From Sporosarcina sp. (GTDB taxonomy: Bacteria; Bacillota; Bacilli; Bacillales_A; Planococcaceae): a stretch of 25,782 bases of DNA. Shown piece by piece: positions 13,654 through 22,632 of this stretch. Where the stretch lies: positions 1-25,782 of the forward strand of contig JARIDM010000215.1 in assembly GCA_029263945.1 (NCBI GenBank), read 5' to 3'. A program made the position numbers and the translations under genes. The notes under the pieces are model-generated. The model worked only from the letters and a program-made list of their open reading frames with translations, had not been told where the DNA came from and did not search any database. Numbering within the stretch: position 1 is the first letter of the stretch; each line of letters starts with the position of its first letter.

Positions 13654-14920
13654 ATTTTGGATTTACTAAGTGAGTAGACACGAGCTTTTCCATTGAAGAA
13701 AGGACAGCTAATTTAACATGTTCATAGGTCAGTCCACCTTGAACATAAGCCGTATACGGCGGTCTAATTGGACCATCTGCTGTTAACTCAATACTCGAAC
13801 CTTGAATAAAGGTTCCTGCAGCCATAATGACTTCATCTGCATAACCAGGCATATACGATGGTTCTGGTGCAAAATGAGCATCTATCGGTGAATTTTCCTG
13901 AATGGTTTGACAAAAAGCGATCATTTGTTCCGCATTCCCAAAAGACACAGCTTGAATTAAGTCTGTTCGTTTTTCTGTATAATGAGGCGTCGTCTTTAAT
14001 CCGTAGCTGTCAAGAAGCGCAGCGGTGAATAGCGCACCTTTGACGGCTTGGCTGACAACATGTGGTGCCAAGAAAAATCCTTGGTACATTTCAAGAAGCG
14101 TATCAAGTGATGCACCTGCTTCCGCGCCAAGTCCAGGGGAAGTCATACGATACGCACATTGTTCGACTAAAGCTGCGCGTCCCGCAATGTAACCACCTGT
14201 TCTCACAAGTCCGCCGCCTGGATTTTTAATAAGAGAACCAGCCATTAAATCAGCGCCTTCATCTGTAGGTTCCAAATCCTCCACAAATTCACCGTAGCAA
14301 TTATCAACGAATACGACAACATCTGGTTTGATTGCTTTCACTTTTTCGATCATTTTTTTAATCTCAGCAATCCTAAATGACGGACGATCTGAATAGCCTT
14401 TTGAACGTTGAATTCCAATCATCTTCGTTTGGCTGTGAATATTTTTCGCAACCTCTTCGAAGTCAACTTCGCCATTTTCTAGCAGATCAATATGTTTGTA
14501 TGTAATGTCAAAGTCATGCAGCGAACCTGTATCTTTACCATTTCCAGTGACAATTGAATCGAGTGTATCATAGGGTTTGCCTGTAATATATAGCAATTCA
14601 TCTCCAGGACGTAACACACCGAAAAGACTAATTGATATGGCATGTGTTCCAGAAATAATCTGATTACGTACAACACAACTTTCTGCGCCGAACGTTTCTG
14701 CATAGATGCGTTCGAGTACGTCACGCCCTTCGTCATCATAACCATATCCTGTTGATCCTTTTAAGTGAAAATCACTTACACGATTATTTCGAAATGCTGC
14801 GAGTACTTTCTTTTGATTGGCGTATGCCACTTTCTCAATGTCTTTAAAATAAGGGACAAGTTTTTCTTCAATTGCTTCTGTTTGTTGTTCTACATTTAGT
14901 GCATCATGTTGTTGCATCAT
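13652..14920 (-). CDS. ynbB: YnbB, PLP-dependent protein (aluminium resistance / methionine gamma-lyase-like)
   Basis: The 422-residue protein is a fold-type I PLP enzyme of the YnbB group. Visible marks are HLKGSTGYGYDDEGRDVLE (53-71) and FGAESCVVRNQIISGTHAI (77-95). VFVDNCYGEFVE supplies the Asp for the pyridine nitrogen, and AGSLIKNPGGG supplies the Schiff-base lysine. It is often annotated as aluminium resistance protein or methionine gamma-lyase family; the true reaction is unproven. The start ATG (14920 or 14917) follows AGAGG. In B. subtilis ynbB is followed by glnR-glnA, which are absent here: lexA comes next on the other strand. Confidence 0.92.
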   Translation of the reverse strand: MMQQHDALNVEQQTEAIEEKLVPYFKDIEKVAYANQKKVLAAFRNNRVSDFHLKGSTGYGYDDEGRDVLERIYAETFGAESCVVRNQIISGTHAISISLFGVLRPGDELLYITGKPYDTLDSIVTGNGKDTGSLHDFDITYKHIDLLENGEVDFEEVAKNIHSQTKMIGIQRSKGYSDRPSFRIAEIKKMIEKVKAIKPDVVVFVDNCYGEFVEDLEPTDEGADLMAGSLIKNPGGGLVRTGGYIAGRAALVEQCAYRMTSPGLGAEAGASLDTLLEMYQGFFLAPHVVSQAVKGALFTAALLDSYGLKTTPHYTEKRTDLIQAVSFGNAEQMIAFCQTIQENSPIDAHFAPEPSYMPGYADEVIMAAGTFIQGSSIELTADGPIRPPYTAYVQGGLTYEHVKLAVLSSMEKLVSTHLVNPK

Positions 14921-15008
14921 TTATTTGCCTCTTTCTGGTTTATATTCACCTTACAATTTTAACAGTTTAGTCTATAAGGTCAATGTTCTTATACTGCAGT
15001 CGTTTAAT

Positions 15009-15095
15009 CAATTTCATAATAGGGTTTTATTGCACCCCCACAACATATCGTCGGATTGAGTCGTTGCCGCAGAATAAGGTCATTATGAAATTAAC
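15009..15095. repeat. Full copy of a small palindromic intergenic repeat (MITE- or REP-like)
   Basis: AATTTCATAAT (15010-15020) and ATTATGAAATT (15082-15092) are perfect 11-base terminal inverted repeats about 60 bases apart. Half copies occur at 3531-3597 and 9270-9310. The inside holds ACAACATATCGTCGGATTG and GAGTCGTTGCCGCAG, with no frame of interest. The element sits in the 237-base gap between ynbB and the TRIC-like gene. Confidence 0.65.
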
Positions 15096-15157
15096 TCAGT
15101 TGCTTGTTTTAAAAATTCTGGTAATCTATAAAAGGATGACGAAACGGAGGAATATCG

Positions 15158-15763
15158 TTGGCTTGGGACGTATTTAGCTTTATCGGCACATTTGCCTTTG
15201 CGATTTCCGGCGCAATTATTGCTATGGAAGAAGAATATGATTTGTTTGGTGTATATATATTAGGTGTGGTCACTGCATTTGGCGGAGGGGCCCTTCGGAA
15301 TTTATTAATCGGCATGCCTTCTACTGCGTTATGGGAACAAGGTTTTTTATTCCAAGTGGCCATTGCTTCTATTACGGTCATTTTTTTATTTCCAAATAAT
15401 TTGTTACTCCATTGGGAAAGATGGGGAACTTATTTTGATGCAGTTGGTCTTTCCGCATTTGCGATACAAGGTGCAATGTTCGCAGTCCAATTGGAACTTC
15501 CACTGAGTGCCGTAATCGTTGCTGCACTTCTAACGGGTGCAGGAGGTGGAATTATCCGAGATCTTCTTGCTGGGCGACGTCCACTTGTTTTTAAAAGGGA
15601 AATTTATGCCGTGTGGGCAGCAGGTGGCGGACTGCTCATAGGGCTAGGTATATTTAAAGGAGATCTTGCACTTTACTTATTACTCGTGTTGATCACAAGC
15701 TTAAGAATTTTATCTCTCATTTTTCATTGGAAGCTGCCTTTTAGAACAATTGTAAAAAAATAA
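15158..15763 (+). CDS. TRIC / UPF0126 family membrane protein (putative cation channel)
   Basis: The 201-residue protein is almost entirely membrane helices, about seven, in two similar halves. Each half carries a glycine-rich motif: AFGGGALRNLLIG (about 41-53) and GAGGGIIRDLLAGRRPL (about 128-144). This is the UPF0126 pattern, whose prokaryotic members form trimeric monovalent-cation channels (TRIC fold). The start is TTG at 15158, 7 bases after GGAGG. It ends at a bidirectional terminator shared with hfq. The physiological ion and role are unknown; B. subtilis YvgT is a similar protein. Confidence 0.88.
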   Translation: MAWDVFSFIGTFAFAISGAIIAMEEEYDLFGVYILGVVTAFGGGALRNLLIGMPSTALWEQGFLFQVAIASITVIFLFPNNLLLHWERWGTYFDAVGLSAFAIQGAMFAVQLELPLSAVIVAALLTGAGGGIIRDLLAGRRPLVFKREIYAVWAAGGGLLIGLGIFKGDLALYLLLVLITSLRILSLIFHWKLPFRTIVKK

Positions 15764-15807
15764 AAGAAGCGACAGAAAGTACTTGAATACTTTCTGTCGC
15801 TTCTTTT
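15762..15807. terminator. Shared terminator of the TRIC-like gene and hfq
   Basis: The 20-base arms 15762-15781 and 15788-15807 (core GAAGCGACAGAAAGTA / TACTTTCTGTCGCTTC) are perfectly complementary with a 6-base loop. They carry A- and T-rich outer ends on both strands. Confidence 0.88.
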
Positions 15808-15822
15808 TTCTTAGAATATCAT

Positions 15823-16050
15823 TCAATCTTTCAAGTCAAGTTCAATTGGCTTAGCTGGTACATAAGTCGAAATGGCATGTTTGTAAATAAGTTGTTGTTT
15901 ACCTTCCGTATCAAGGAGAACTGTATAATTATCATATGATTTTATAAGTCCTTTTAACTGAAAACCATTCATCAAAAATACGGTTACAAAAACATTGTTC
16001 TTCCGTAGTTCGTTCAAAAAAACATCTTGCATTTGTCCTTGTTTCATCAC
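15823..16050 (-). CDS. hfq: RNA chaperone Hfq
   Basis: The 75-residue protein has the Sm1 motif (VTVFLMNGFQLKGLIKSYD, about 22-40) and the Sm2 motif YKHAISTYVP (about 56-65), where the KH pair lines the RNA-binding face of the hexamer. It binds small RNAs and U-rich tails. Start choice is open: a GTG at 16050 (6 bases from AGGAGG) or the next codon, ATG at 16047 (9 bases). It follows miaA by 43 bases in the same direction, the conserved order in many bacteria. Confidence 0.97.
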   Translation of the reverse strand: MMKQGQMQDVFLNELRKNNVFVTVFLMNGFQLKGLIKSYDNYTVLLDTEGKQQLIYKHAISTYVPAKPIELDLKD

Positions 16051-16093
16051 GACCCGCCTCCTGTTGTCTTCGCTAATACTCTTCTTCCCTTTA

Positions 16094-17038
16094 TTACTTT
16101 CGCTTTAGATCATCCAAATCCTCTAAAATAACTGAAATTTCTTTTATTAAGAGGTCTGTACCCTTCGTAGCGTCTAACCAAGTCACTTCTAATTTATTTC
16201 TAAAGTAGGTTAGCTGTCTTTTTGCATAGTTTCTTGTTCCTTTTTTAATTTCCGTAATGGCTTCTGGAAGGGTTAGTTGTCCATCTAGGTACTGGTGTAA
16301 CTCTCGGTAACCAATTGCCTGAACAGCTTGGACATCACGTATTTTAGCACGCCACAATGCTTCTGCTTCATCCAAAAAGCCTTGCGCCATCATTATGTCA
16401 GTTCTACGGTCGATACGCTCATATAAAAGGTCACGGTCCATATCCAAACCAATGATTAAATGATTGTAAAGTGCTTTCTTCCCGACATCTTGTTCGTGTG
16501 CACCTTTTGTCTTCCCGGTTACCTCAATAATCTCAAGCGCGCGTACAATGCGTCTGTGGTTATTTGGATGAATTTTTTCTGCGCCTTGCGGGTCTTCTTT
16601 AACGAGACGCGCATATAACGTTTCAGGTCCTTGCTCTTCTAATTCTTGTTCTAAGCGCGCACGTACGGCTAAATCAGCGGCTTCTTCTGTAAAACGAAAG
16701 TCATAAAGCACAGATTGTACATATAACCCAGTTCCACCTGCGATAATGGGTAACTTTCCTCTGCTTTGAATCTCTTGAATGCAGGCGCGCACATTTTGTT
16801 GATAAGAAGCTACCGAAAAGTTCTCCGTCGCTTCTTTAATATCAAACATATGGTGTGGAATCCCGTCCATCTCTGTTTCGGTAATCTTAGCCGTTCCAAT
16901 ATCGAGCCCTTTATACACTTGTGTTGAATCCCCGTTAATGACTTCTCCGTCAATGAGTTTGGCTAGCTCAACACTAAGCGCTGTTTTGCCCGAGGCAGTC
17001 GGTCCTACGATGGCAATCACATCTAGCTCACGACTCAC
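16094..17038 (-). CDS. miaA: tRNA dimethylallyltransferase MiaA
   Basis: MiaA adds a dimethylallyl group to A37 of tRNAs that read UNN codons; MiaB, also in this window, then methylthiolates the same base. The P-loop IVGPTASGKTALS is near the N-terminus, followed by NGDSTQVYKGLDIGTAK (substrate site), GTGLYVQSVLYDF, and the later NHRRIVRALEI and YAKRQLTYFR motifs. I prefer the GTG at 17038 (314 residues), because it overlaps the stop of the upstream hydrolase as GTGA, a typical coupled start. A GTG five codons earlier (17053) has no better binding site. Confidence 0.95.
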   Translation of the reverse strand: MSRELDVIAIVGPTASGKTALSVELAKLIDGEVINGDSTQVYKGLDIGTAKITETEMDGIPHHMFDIKEATENFSVASYQQNVRACIQEIQSRGKLPIIAGGTGLYVQSVLYDFRFTEEAADLAVRARLEQELEEQGPETLYARLVKEDPQGAEKIHPNNHRRIVRALEIIEVTGKTKGAHEQDVGKKALYNHLIIGLDMDRDLLYERIDRRTDIMMAQGFLDEAEALWRAKIRDVQAVQAIGYRELHQYLDGQLTLPEAITEIKKGTRNYAKRQLTYFRNKLEVTWLDATKGTDLLIKEISVILEDLDDLKRK

Positions 17039-17949
17039 CGTTTCTGCACCCACTGGAATACCGCGTGGATCACTTCTTTTCGAGTAGAATCGCTAATTAA
17101 CTCATGACGTCCGCCTTCAAAAAGGTGCACCGTAACATCTTCAATGCCCGCTTTATGATACTGATTTGCTACTTTCCACAATGATTGGCCATTGCGACCG
17201 ACTGGATCTTCTGTACCTGCAAATAGGAGTATTGGTAAATCCCGTGGAATACGTGCAATTTCTTCTTTCTGGTGAATCATCCCTAACCCTTCAAATAAAT
17301 CAATAAAAAATTGTGTGGTAGGCGTAAAACCACAATCCTCATCCTTCAGATAAGATGATACGAGCGACTCATTTTTTGACAGCCAATCAAATTTTGTTTT
17401 CGGATTAGAAATCCCACGATTAAAGTTACCAAAAACAAGCGTATTTAATTGCTCGTTTGGTTGATTAAAGCCTTCTTTTTTACCGAATAGATGTGCAACT
17501 GCTAATCCACCATAGCGCGCGATTCCTTGGTCATCACCAGTACCTGACAACACTAGTAAATCAACCAATTCTCCGTGTAATTGCACAAAGCGTCGCGCAA
17601 TAAATGAACCCATGCTATGCCCAAATAATATTAATTCCAGGGGTTTTTCATTTTCTTTAAATGCTGTAATTACTTCATAGACGTCTTCAACGACTCTGTT
17701 AAAACCATTTACATCTGCAAAATGACCTTTCAGCCCATTAATTTGTGCTGTTTTCCCATGTCCACGGTGATCATGTCCAGAAACCACATATCCTTTTTCG
17801 ACAAAGTATTCTACAGTAGAATCATAGCGTCCCATGTGCTCCGCCATGCCATGTAAAATATGTATATGGCCAACTGGTTCCCCAACTGGTTGTTGAATAT
17901 ACGCCTGAACTGGAACCTGATCTGACATTGTCATTATGACTTCTCTCAT
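17035..17949 (-). CDS. Alpha/beta hydrolase, monoacylglycerol-lipase/lysophospholipase-like
   Basis: This 304-residue soluble hydrolase has a full triad: Ser112 in FGHSMGSF, Asp248 in FAGTEDPVG, and His282 in GGRHELI. The oxyanion segment is ILHGMAEHMGRY (31-42) and the HDHRGHGKT motif (59-67) is typical of the Hydrolase_4 / lysophospholipase group. I start it at the ATG at 17949, 8 bases from GGAGAGGG; a longer frame to 18006 lacks a signal. It lies between mutL (78-base gap) and miaA (4-base overlap), so it is translationally coupled to miaA. No functional link with mismatch repair or tRNA modification is known. Confidence 0.85.
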   Translation of the reverse strand: MREVIMTMSDQVPVQAYIQQPVGEPVGHIHILHGMAEHMGRYDSTVEYFVEKGYVVSGHDHRGHGKTAQINGLKGHFADVNGFNRVVEDVYEVITAFKENEKPLELILFGHSMGSFIARRFVQLHGELVDLLVLSGTGDDQGIARYGGLAVAHLFGKKEGFNQPNEQLNTLVFGNFNRGISNPKTKFDWLSKNESLVSSYLKDEDCGFTPTTQFFIDLFEGLGMIHQKEEIARIPRDLPILLFAGTEDPVGRNGQSLWKVANQYHKAGIEDVTVHLFEGGRHELISDSTRKEVIHAVFQWVQKR

Positions 17950-18027
17950 ATGCACTACCCTCTCCTTTACATAGATTCTTTCACTCTTTTCAATCCATTT
18001 AGTCATGAATTAGCGAATACTTTCTTT

Positions 18028-19878
18028 TTACATAACACGTTTGAACATTTTTTCGATTTCATAGGTTGTAAAGTGAACAAGAACAGGTCTACCATGTGGA
18101 CATGTATAAGGGTTTTCAGATTCAACGAGATCTTTGAGTAATTTTTCCATATCCTTCATCGTTAGATAATGATTTGCTTTAATCGAACGTTTGCAGCTCA
18201 TCATAATTGCCGCTTCTTCACGAAGTTTACCGATATTAACTGTCCGTGTATGAAGGACTTGTTCAATAATCTCTTCAATGACCTCGGTTTCTTCTCCTTC
18301 AGGAAACCACGTTGGGAATTCTCTAACAATATAAGAAGTTGGTCCAAATTCCTCTAGGTAAATCCCTACATCTTCAAGCAATTCCTTACTTTCTTCAATT
18401 CTTGTTTTCTCATCCAAAGAATAATGGAATTGAAGTGGAAGCAGAAGGAGTTGACGTTCCTCATGTGCCGCCTCTTTTAATTTATCTCTAAAAAACTCAT
18501 ATTTAATACGTTCTTGTGCTGCATGTTGATCGATCATATAAAAACCATTATCGTTTTGCGCAATGATATAGGTACCGTGTACTTGACCTACTGGAAATAA
18601 TTGCGGAAAAGTCGAATCGGTCGTGCCTTCTGACGCTTCAAGAGGAGCCAACGATTCGTTAACCACCCAATCCTCCATCACGGGTGCCTGTGGTTCCACT
18701 GTCGATTGGGTAATTGGTGCATCATCGATCGGTGGAGCTGGAATAGATTCTGTAGGCGCTTCATATGTAGGTTGCTCATATGTTGGTGTTGACGTTACTT
18801 GTTTCGTTGGTGAATTACGCCAAAAAGAACCTTGTTCTGAGGGTGTTTTGGGCACAGGTTTTTTAGGTACACCTGGAACAATCACCGTCTTGCGAATTGC
18901 TTGTTGAATTGAGGCTTCTATAAGGCTGAGTAGTTCTCCTTCTTTACTAACTCGAATTTGTTGTTTAGATGGATGAACGTTTACATCGGTTAGAATTGGA
19001 TCACCATCTACATTAATCACTGCGATCGGAAAACGCCCAATCGGTAAAAATGTATGCAATGCATTCAAAACAGAACGGTTAATCGCATAACTTTGTATCC
19101 AACGACCGTTGACAATCGTCGTCATATAATTTCTAGAAGCTCTTGTCATTTCAGGTAATGTTACAAATCCACTAACTTGATAATCAGCACTTGTTCCTTC
19201 GAACGGTACCATTTTACGTGCCGCTGTCATTCCGTAAATATCTGCTAGAACGCGAAGTTGTTCACCACTTCCTGATGTTTGAAGCAACACTTGGTTATAA
19301 TGGGTTAACTTGAAAGCAATTTTGGGGTGGCTGAGTGCCAACTTATTGACAAGACTTATCGTATGACCAAGTTCTGTTTGAATGGTTTTCATGTATTTTA
19401 AGCGTGCTGGTGTATTAAAAAACAATTGTGAAACTGTGATATCTGTTCCTTTTCGAAAAGCTGCATTTTCATGTTTAGTCAATTGACCGCCTTCAATATG
19501 CACTTCTGTTCCTGAATTTTCTCCGTCCGAAGTCCAAAGATGAATTTTAGAAACAGAAGCAATACTCGCAAGCGCTTCTCCCCGAAACCCTAACGTACGA
19601 ATTCGAAATAAATCATATTCATTTGAAATTTTACTCGTCGCATGTCGCTCAAATGCCTGTACAGCATCTATTTTCGACATCCCTTTTCCGTTATCAGTTA
19701 CACGAATTTTTAAGAGACCTGCTTCTTCAAGCGTAATTTCAATGACTGTACTCTCGGCATCTATCGCATTTTCTACAAGTTCTTTAACAATAGACGCAGG
19801 TCGTTCAACAACTTCACCTGCAGCAATTTTATTGGATAATGTATCATCCATTACTTTAATAATATCCAAGTCACTCAC
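18028..19878 (-). CDS. mutL: DNA mismatch repair protein MutL
   Basis: The 616-residue protein has the N-terminal GHKL ATPase: VVERPASIVKELVENAIDA, VTDNGKGM and TLGFRGEALASI. A proline-rich linker follows (about 335-405), then a C-terminal endonuclease domain with DQHAAQERIKYE (450-461), SCKRSIK (561-567) and CPHGRP (593-598). Those metal-binding motifs show it nicks DNA itself, as in organisms without MutH. QLLLLP at about 476 sits where B. subtilis MutL has its clamp-binding motif. The GTG start overlaps the mutS stop by 4 bases (GTGA), so both are made together. Confidence 0.97.
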   Translation of the reverse strand: MSDLDIIKVMDDTLSNKIAAGEVVERPASIVKELVENAIDAESTVIEITLEEAGLLKIRVTDNGKGMSKIDAVQAFERHATSKISNEYDLFRIRTLGFRGEALASIASVSKIHLWTSDGENSGTEVHIEGGQLTKHENAAFRKGTDITVSQLFFNTPARLKYMKTIQTELGHTISLVNKLALSHPKIAFKLTHYNQVLLQTSGSGEQLRVLADIYGMTAARKMVPFEGTSADYQVSGFVTLPEMTRASRNYMTTIVNGRWIQSYAINRSVLNALHTFLPIGRFPIAVINVDGDPILTDVNVHPSKQQIRVSKEGELLSLIEASIQQAIRKTVIVPGVPKKPVPKTPSEQGSFWRNSPTKQVTSTPTYEQPTYEAPTESIPAPPIDDAPITQSTVEPQAPVMEDWVVNESLAPLEASEGTTDSTFPQLFPVGQVHGTYIIAQNDNGFYMIDQHAAQERIKYEFFRDKLKEAAHEERQLLLLPLQFHYSLDEKTRIEESKELLEDVGIYLEEFGPTSYIVREFPTWFPEGEETEVIEEIIEQVLHTRTVNIGKLREEAAIMMSCKRSIKANHYLTMKDMEKLLKDLVESENPYTCPHGRPVLVHFTTYEIEKMFKRVM

Positions 19879-22433
19879 CCTTTCTGAATGCGAAGTTTTT
19901 CTTTCATCGCAACAATCGTTTGTAGGGCATTTAATGGTGTCATGTTTAAGACGTCAATTTCTTCTAAATCGATCAGTATTTCATTCACTTCAGTAGAAAT
20001 TGTGTCGTGTTCATCTGTCGTTACATCAAATAGCGCGAGTTGTTCTGGTTCATGAAGTGACGCTTTTTGATTTTCTGCATTCTCGAAGGTTTCCAAGAGC
20101 GCTTTCGCTCGGTCTAGAAGAACAGTGGGTAATCCCGCAAGTTCCGCTACATATATCCCGTAACTCTTATCTGCAGGACCTTTCATGACTTTATGAAGAA
20201 ATACGACTTTGCCGTCTTGTTCCATCGCGGCAACATGAACATTTTCTAATCGCGAGAGCTTTTCATCAAGCGTCGTTAACTCATGATAATGCGTTGAAAA
20301 TAACGTATTCGCACCAATTTCATGATGGATATGTTCCATCATTGCTTGTGCTAGTGACATCCCATCGTAAGTGGAAGTTCCCCTTCCAATTTCATCGAAT
20401 AATAGTAAACTATTTTCTGTAGCATTGGCAATCGCATATTGAGATTCCATCATTTCCATCATGAATGTACTTTGACCTGAAGCTAAATCATCTGCAGCCC
20501 CTATTCGCGTAAATATCTGATCTGTCACAGGTAGATGCGCACTGTCACAAGGTACATAACAACCAATTTGAGCCATCACAACGGTTAACGCAATTTGCCG
20601 CATATATGTACTTTTACCAGACATATTCGGCCCAGTTATCAATAACATATTTGCATCTTCTGTTAGCAAACAATTGTTAGGGACATAAAGTGAGTGATCC
20701 ATCATCTTTTCAACGACTGGGTGACGGCCATTTTTTATTTCAAGGCCTGTCGTTTGATGGAAAATAGGTTTCACATAATTTCTCTTCTCTGCAACATCCG
20801 CAAACGCTAATAAAACATCAAGTTCACTTAATGTGGAAGCCAACTCCTGTACTTCCCTTATATAGGGTTTCATATGGTCACGAACGACTGTAAACAACTC
20901 ATATTCCAGCTCTAATCCGCCCGCTTCCGCATTCAAGATTAACTCTTCTTTTTCTTTTAATTCGGGTGTAATATAACGTTCGGCGTTGGCAAGTGTTTGC
21001 TTTCTTTCATAACGCGCTAAATCTGCTAAATGAATATTAGATTTCGTTATTTCAATAAAATACCCGAATACTCGATTATACCCGATTTTCAGGTTTTTAA
21101 TGCCTGTAGCTTCACGTTCTTGTTGTTCAAGTTGTGACAACCATGCCTTGCCATTTCTAGAAGCATCCCGATAGTTGTCTAACTTTTCATCAAAACCATC
21201 TTTAATTACACCACCTTCTTTTACGGTAATTGGTGGATTTTCAGCGATAGATGTTTCAAGCATGCTTAATGCTTCATCACATAGATTGATACGTTTCGCA
21301 AATTTTTCTAATAAAGGTTGTCTTGAGTTTTCAAGCGCATTTTTAATTTCTGGTACTTTACGAAGTGAATTTCTAAGTTGCGCCAAATCTCGTCCACCCG
21401 CAGAGCCCATTGAAATACGACCTGCTAACCGTTCAAGGTCATAGACTTCACGTAAACTCGTTTTGAGTTCATCATTCAAGAAAAACTCTTCTAGGAGTTC
21501 AGTCACAATATTAAGCCGGTTTTCTATGGCTCCTTGTTCTGCAAGTGGTTGGTGGATCCACATTTTTAATTTTCTTGCGCCCATTGCTGTCACGGTTTCA
21601 TCTAACAGCCAATAGAGTGTTCCTTCTTTTGTACCACTTCGAATGGATTGAACTAGTTCTAGATTTCGCATAGAATTTGCATCAATCGATAACTTCGATT
21701 CCTTTTGTAAAAATTCAAATGGTTGAATGTGGTCAAGAGAGGTTTTTTGTGTTCGCTTAACATATGCAATCAGTTGACTACACGCTTCTGCAACGTTTTC
21801 AGGTATATTTTCTGTTCGTTCAATTAACTCTTCACTGTACTCAATTGAAAGTGTAATATTCCGGTTAGCCATGCGCTCACTTAACGCAATGTGAAGTCTC
21901 TCACTTACGACAACTTCTTTCATGCCAAGTGTTTCAATTTCAGAAATTAGTGTTCGCTCGTCCCCATCAATATACTGAACTTTTCCTTCTCCAGTAGACA
22001 AATCTAAATAGGCCAACGCATAATTGTCCTCATCGATAATCTGTGCCGAGCCAATAAAGTGATTTGTATTGGTATCTAGATTTTTTCCTTCAGTGATTGT
22101 CCCGGGGGTGATAATGCGTACTACTTCACGTCTTACAATTCCTTTTGTCGCACGCGGATCTTCTGTTTGTTCACAAATCGCTACTTTATGTCCTTGTCTA
22201 ACGAGTGTCTCAATATATCCTTCTGCGGCATGGTAAGGTACACCACACATTGGAATTCTATGTCCTGAACTCGCATCTCGGCTCGTTAATGTAATTTCCA
22301 AAAGCTGTGATGCCTGAATCGCATCCTCTAAAAACAATTCATAAAAATCACCTAACCTAAAAAATAAAAAGGCATCTTCATGTTCGGCTTTAATTTTTAA
22401 ATATTGTTGCATCATTGGTGTATGTGTTGTCAT
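19875..22433 (-). CDS. mutS: DNA mismatch repair protein MutS
   Basis: The 852-residue mismatch sensor has the mismatch-contacting Phe30-x-Glu32 in GDFYELF, the connector, core and clamp domains, then the ABC-type ATPase. Walker A is GPNMSGKST (601-609), Walker B is LLLFDE (676-681), and the signature is near FMMEMMES. QLALF at 798-802 fits the beta-clamp binding motif known near the C-terminus of B. subtilis MutS. The protein is of normal length. mutS comes first in the cluster mutS-mutL-hydrolase-miaA, and cotE, about 200 bases upstream, has its own terminator, so transcription starts in the 22434-22560 gap. Confidence 0.98.
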   Translation of the reverse strand: MTTHTPMMQQYLKIKAEHEDAFLFFRLGDFYELFLEDAIQASQLLEITLTSRDASSGHRIPMCGVPYHAAEGYIETLVRQGHKVAICEQTEDPRATKGIVRREVVRIITPGTITEGKNLDTNTNHFIGSAQIIDEDNYALAYLDLSTGEGKVQYIDGDERTLISEIETLGMKEVVVSERLHIALSERMANRNITLSIEYSEELIERTENIPENVAEACSQLIAYVKRTQKTSLDHIQPFEFLQKESKLSIDANSMRNLELVQSIRSGTKEGTLYWLLDETVTAMGARKLKMWIHQPLAEQGAIENRLNIVTELLEEFFLNDELKTSLREVYDLERLAGRISMGSAGGRDLAQLRNSLRKVPEIKNALENSRQPLLEKFAKRINLCDEALSMLETSIAENPPITVKEGGVIKDGFDEKLDNYRDASRNGKAWLSQLEQQEREATGIKNLKIGYNRVFGYFIEITKSNIHLADLARYERKQTLANAERYITPELKEKEELILNAEAGGLELEYELFTVVRDHMKPYIREVQELASTLSELDVLLAFADVAEKRNYVKPIFHQTTGLEIKNGRHPVVEKMMDHSLYVPNNCLLTEDANMLLITGPNMSGKSTYMRQIALTVVMAQIGCYVPCDSAHLPVTDQIFTRIGAADDLASGQSTFMMEMMESQYAIANATENSLLLFDEIGRGTSTYDGMSLAQAMMEHIHHEIGANTLFSTHYHELTTLDEKLSRLENVHVAAMEQDGKVVFLHKVMKGPADKSYGIYVAELAGLPTVLLDRAKALLETFENAENQKASLHEPEQLALFDVTTDEHDTISTEVNEILIDLEEIDVLNMTPLNALQTIVAMKEKLRIQKG

Positions 22434-22560
22434 TATGTACCCTCACAATAATTCATGTTTTTCTCATTATATCAAAGTTTGAACAGATTTAAAGAAATCG
22501 TTGTCGATCGCGCCACAATGGAGACCGAACGAGTCTGAATTCGTCGGAATTATTCTCATC

Positions 22561-22596
22561 ATAAAAAAGACGAAACCATTACGATTTCGTCTTTTT
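22561..22596 (-). terminator. Terminator of cotE
   Basis: AAAAGACGAAA (22565-22575) pairs with TTTCGTCTTTT (22585-22595) around a 9-base loop, and T-runs occur on both strands. It lies about 37 bases after the cotE stop. No gene is seen between it and mutS. Confidence 0.8.
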
Positions 22597-22632
22597 ATAC
22601 ACTTTTAGAAATAACACCAACTCCGTACTTCA

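Noticed and set aside
14983..15177. Short plus-strand frame of 64 codons upstream of the TRIC-like gene
   Set aside because: It runs through the palindromic repeat and overlaps the better-supported TTG start; it has no ribosome binding site and no recognisable protein pattern.
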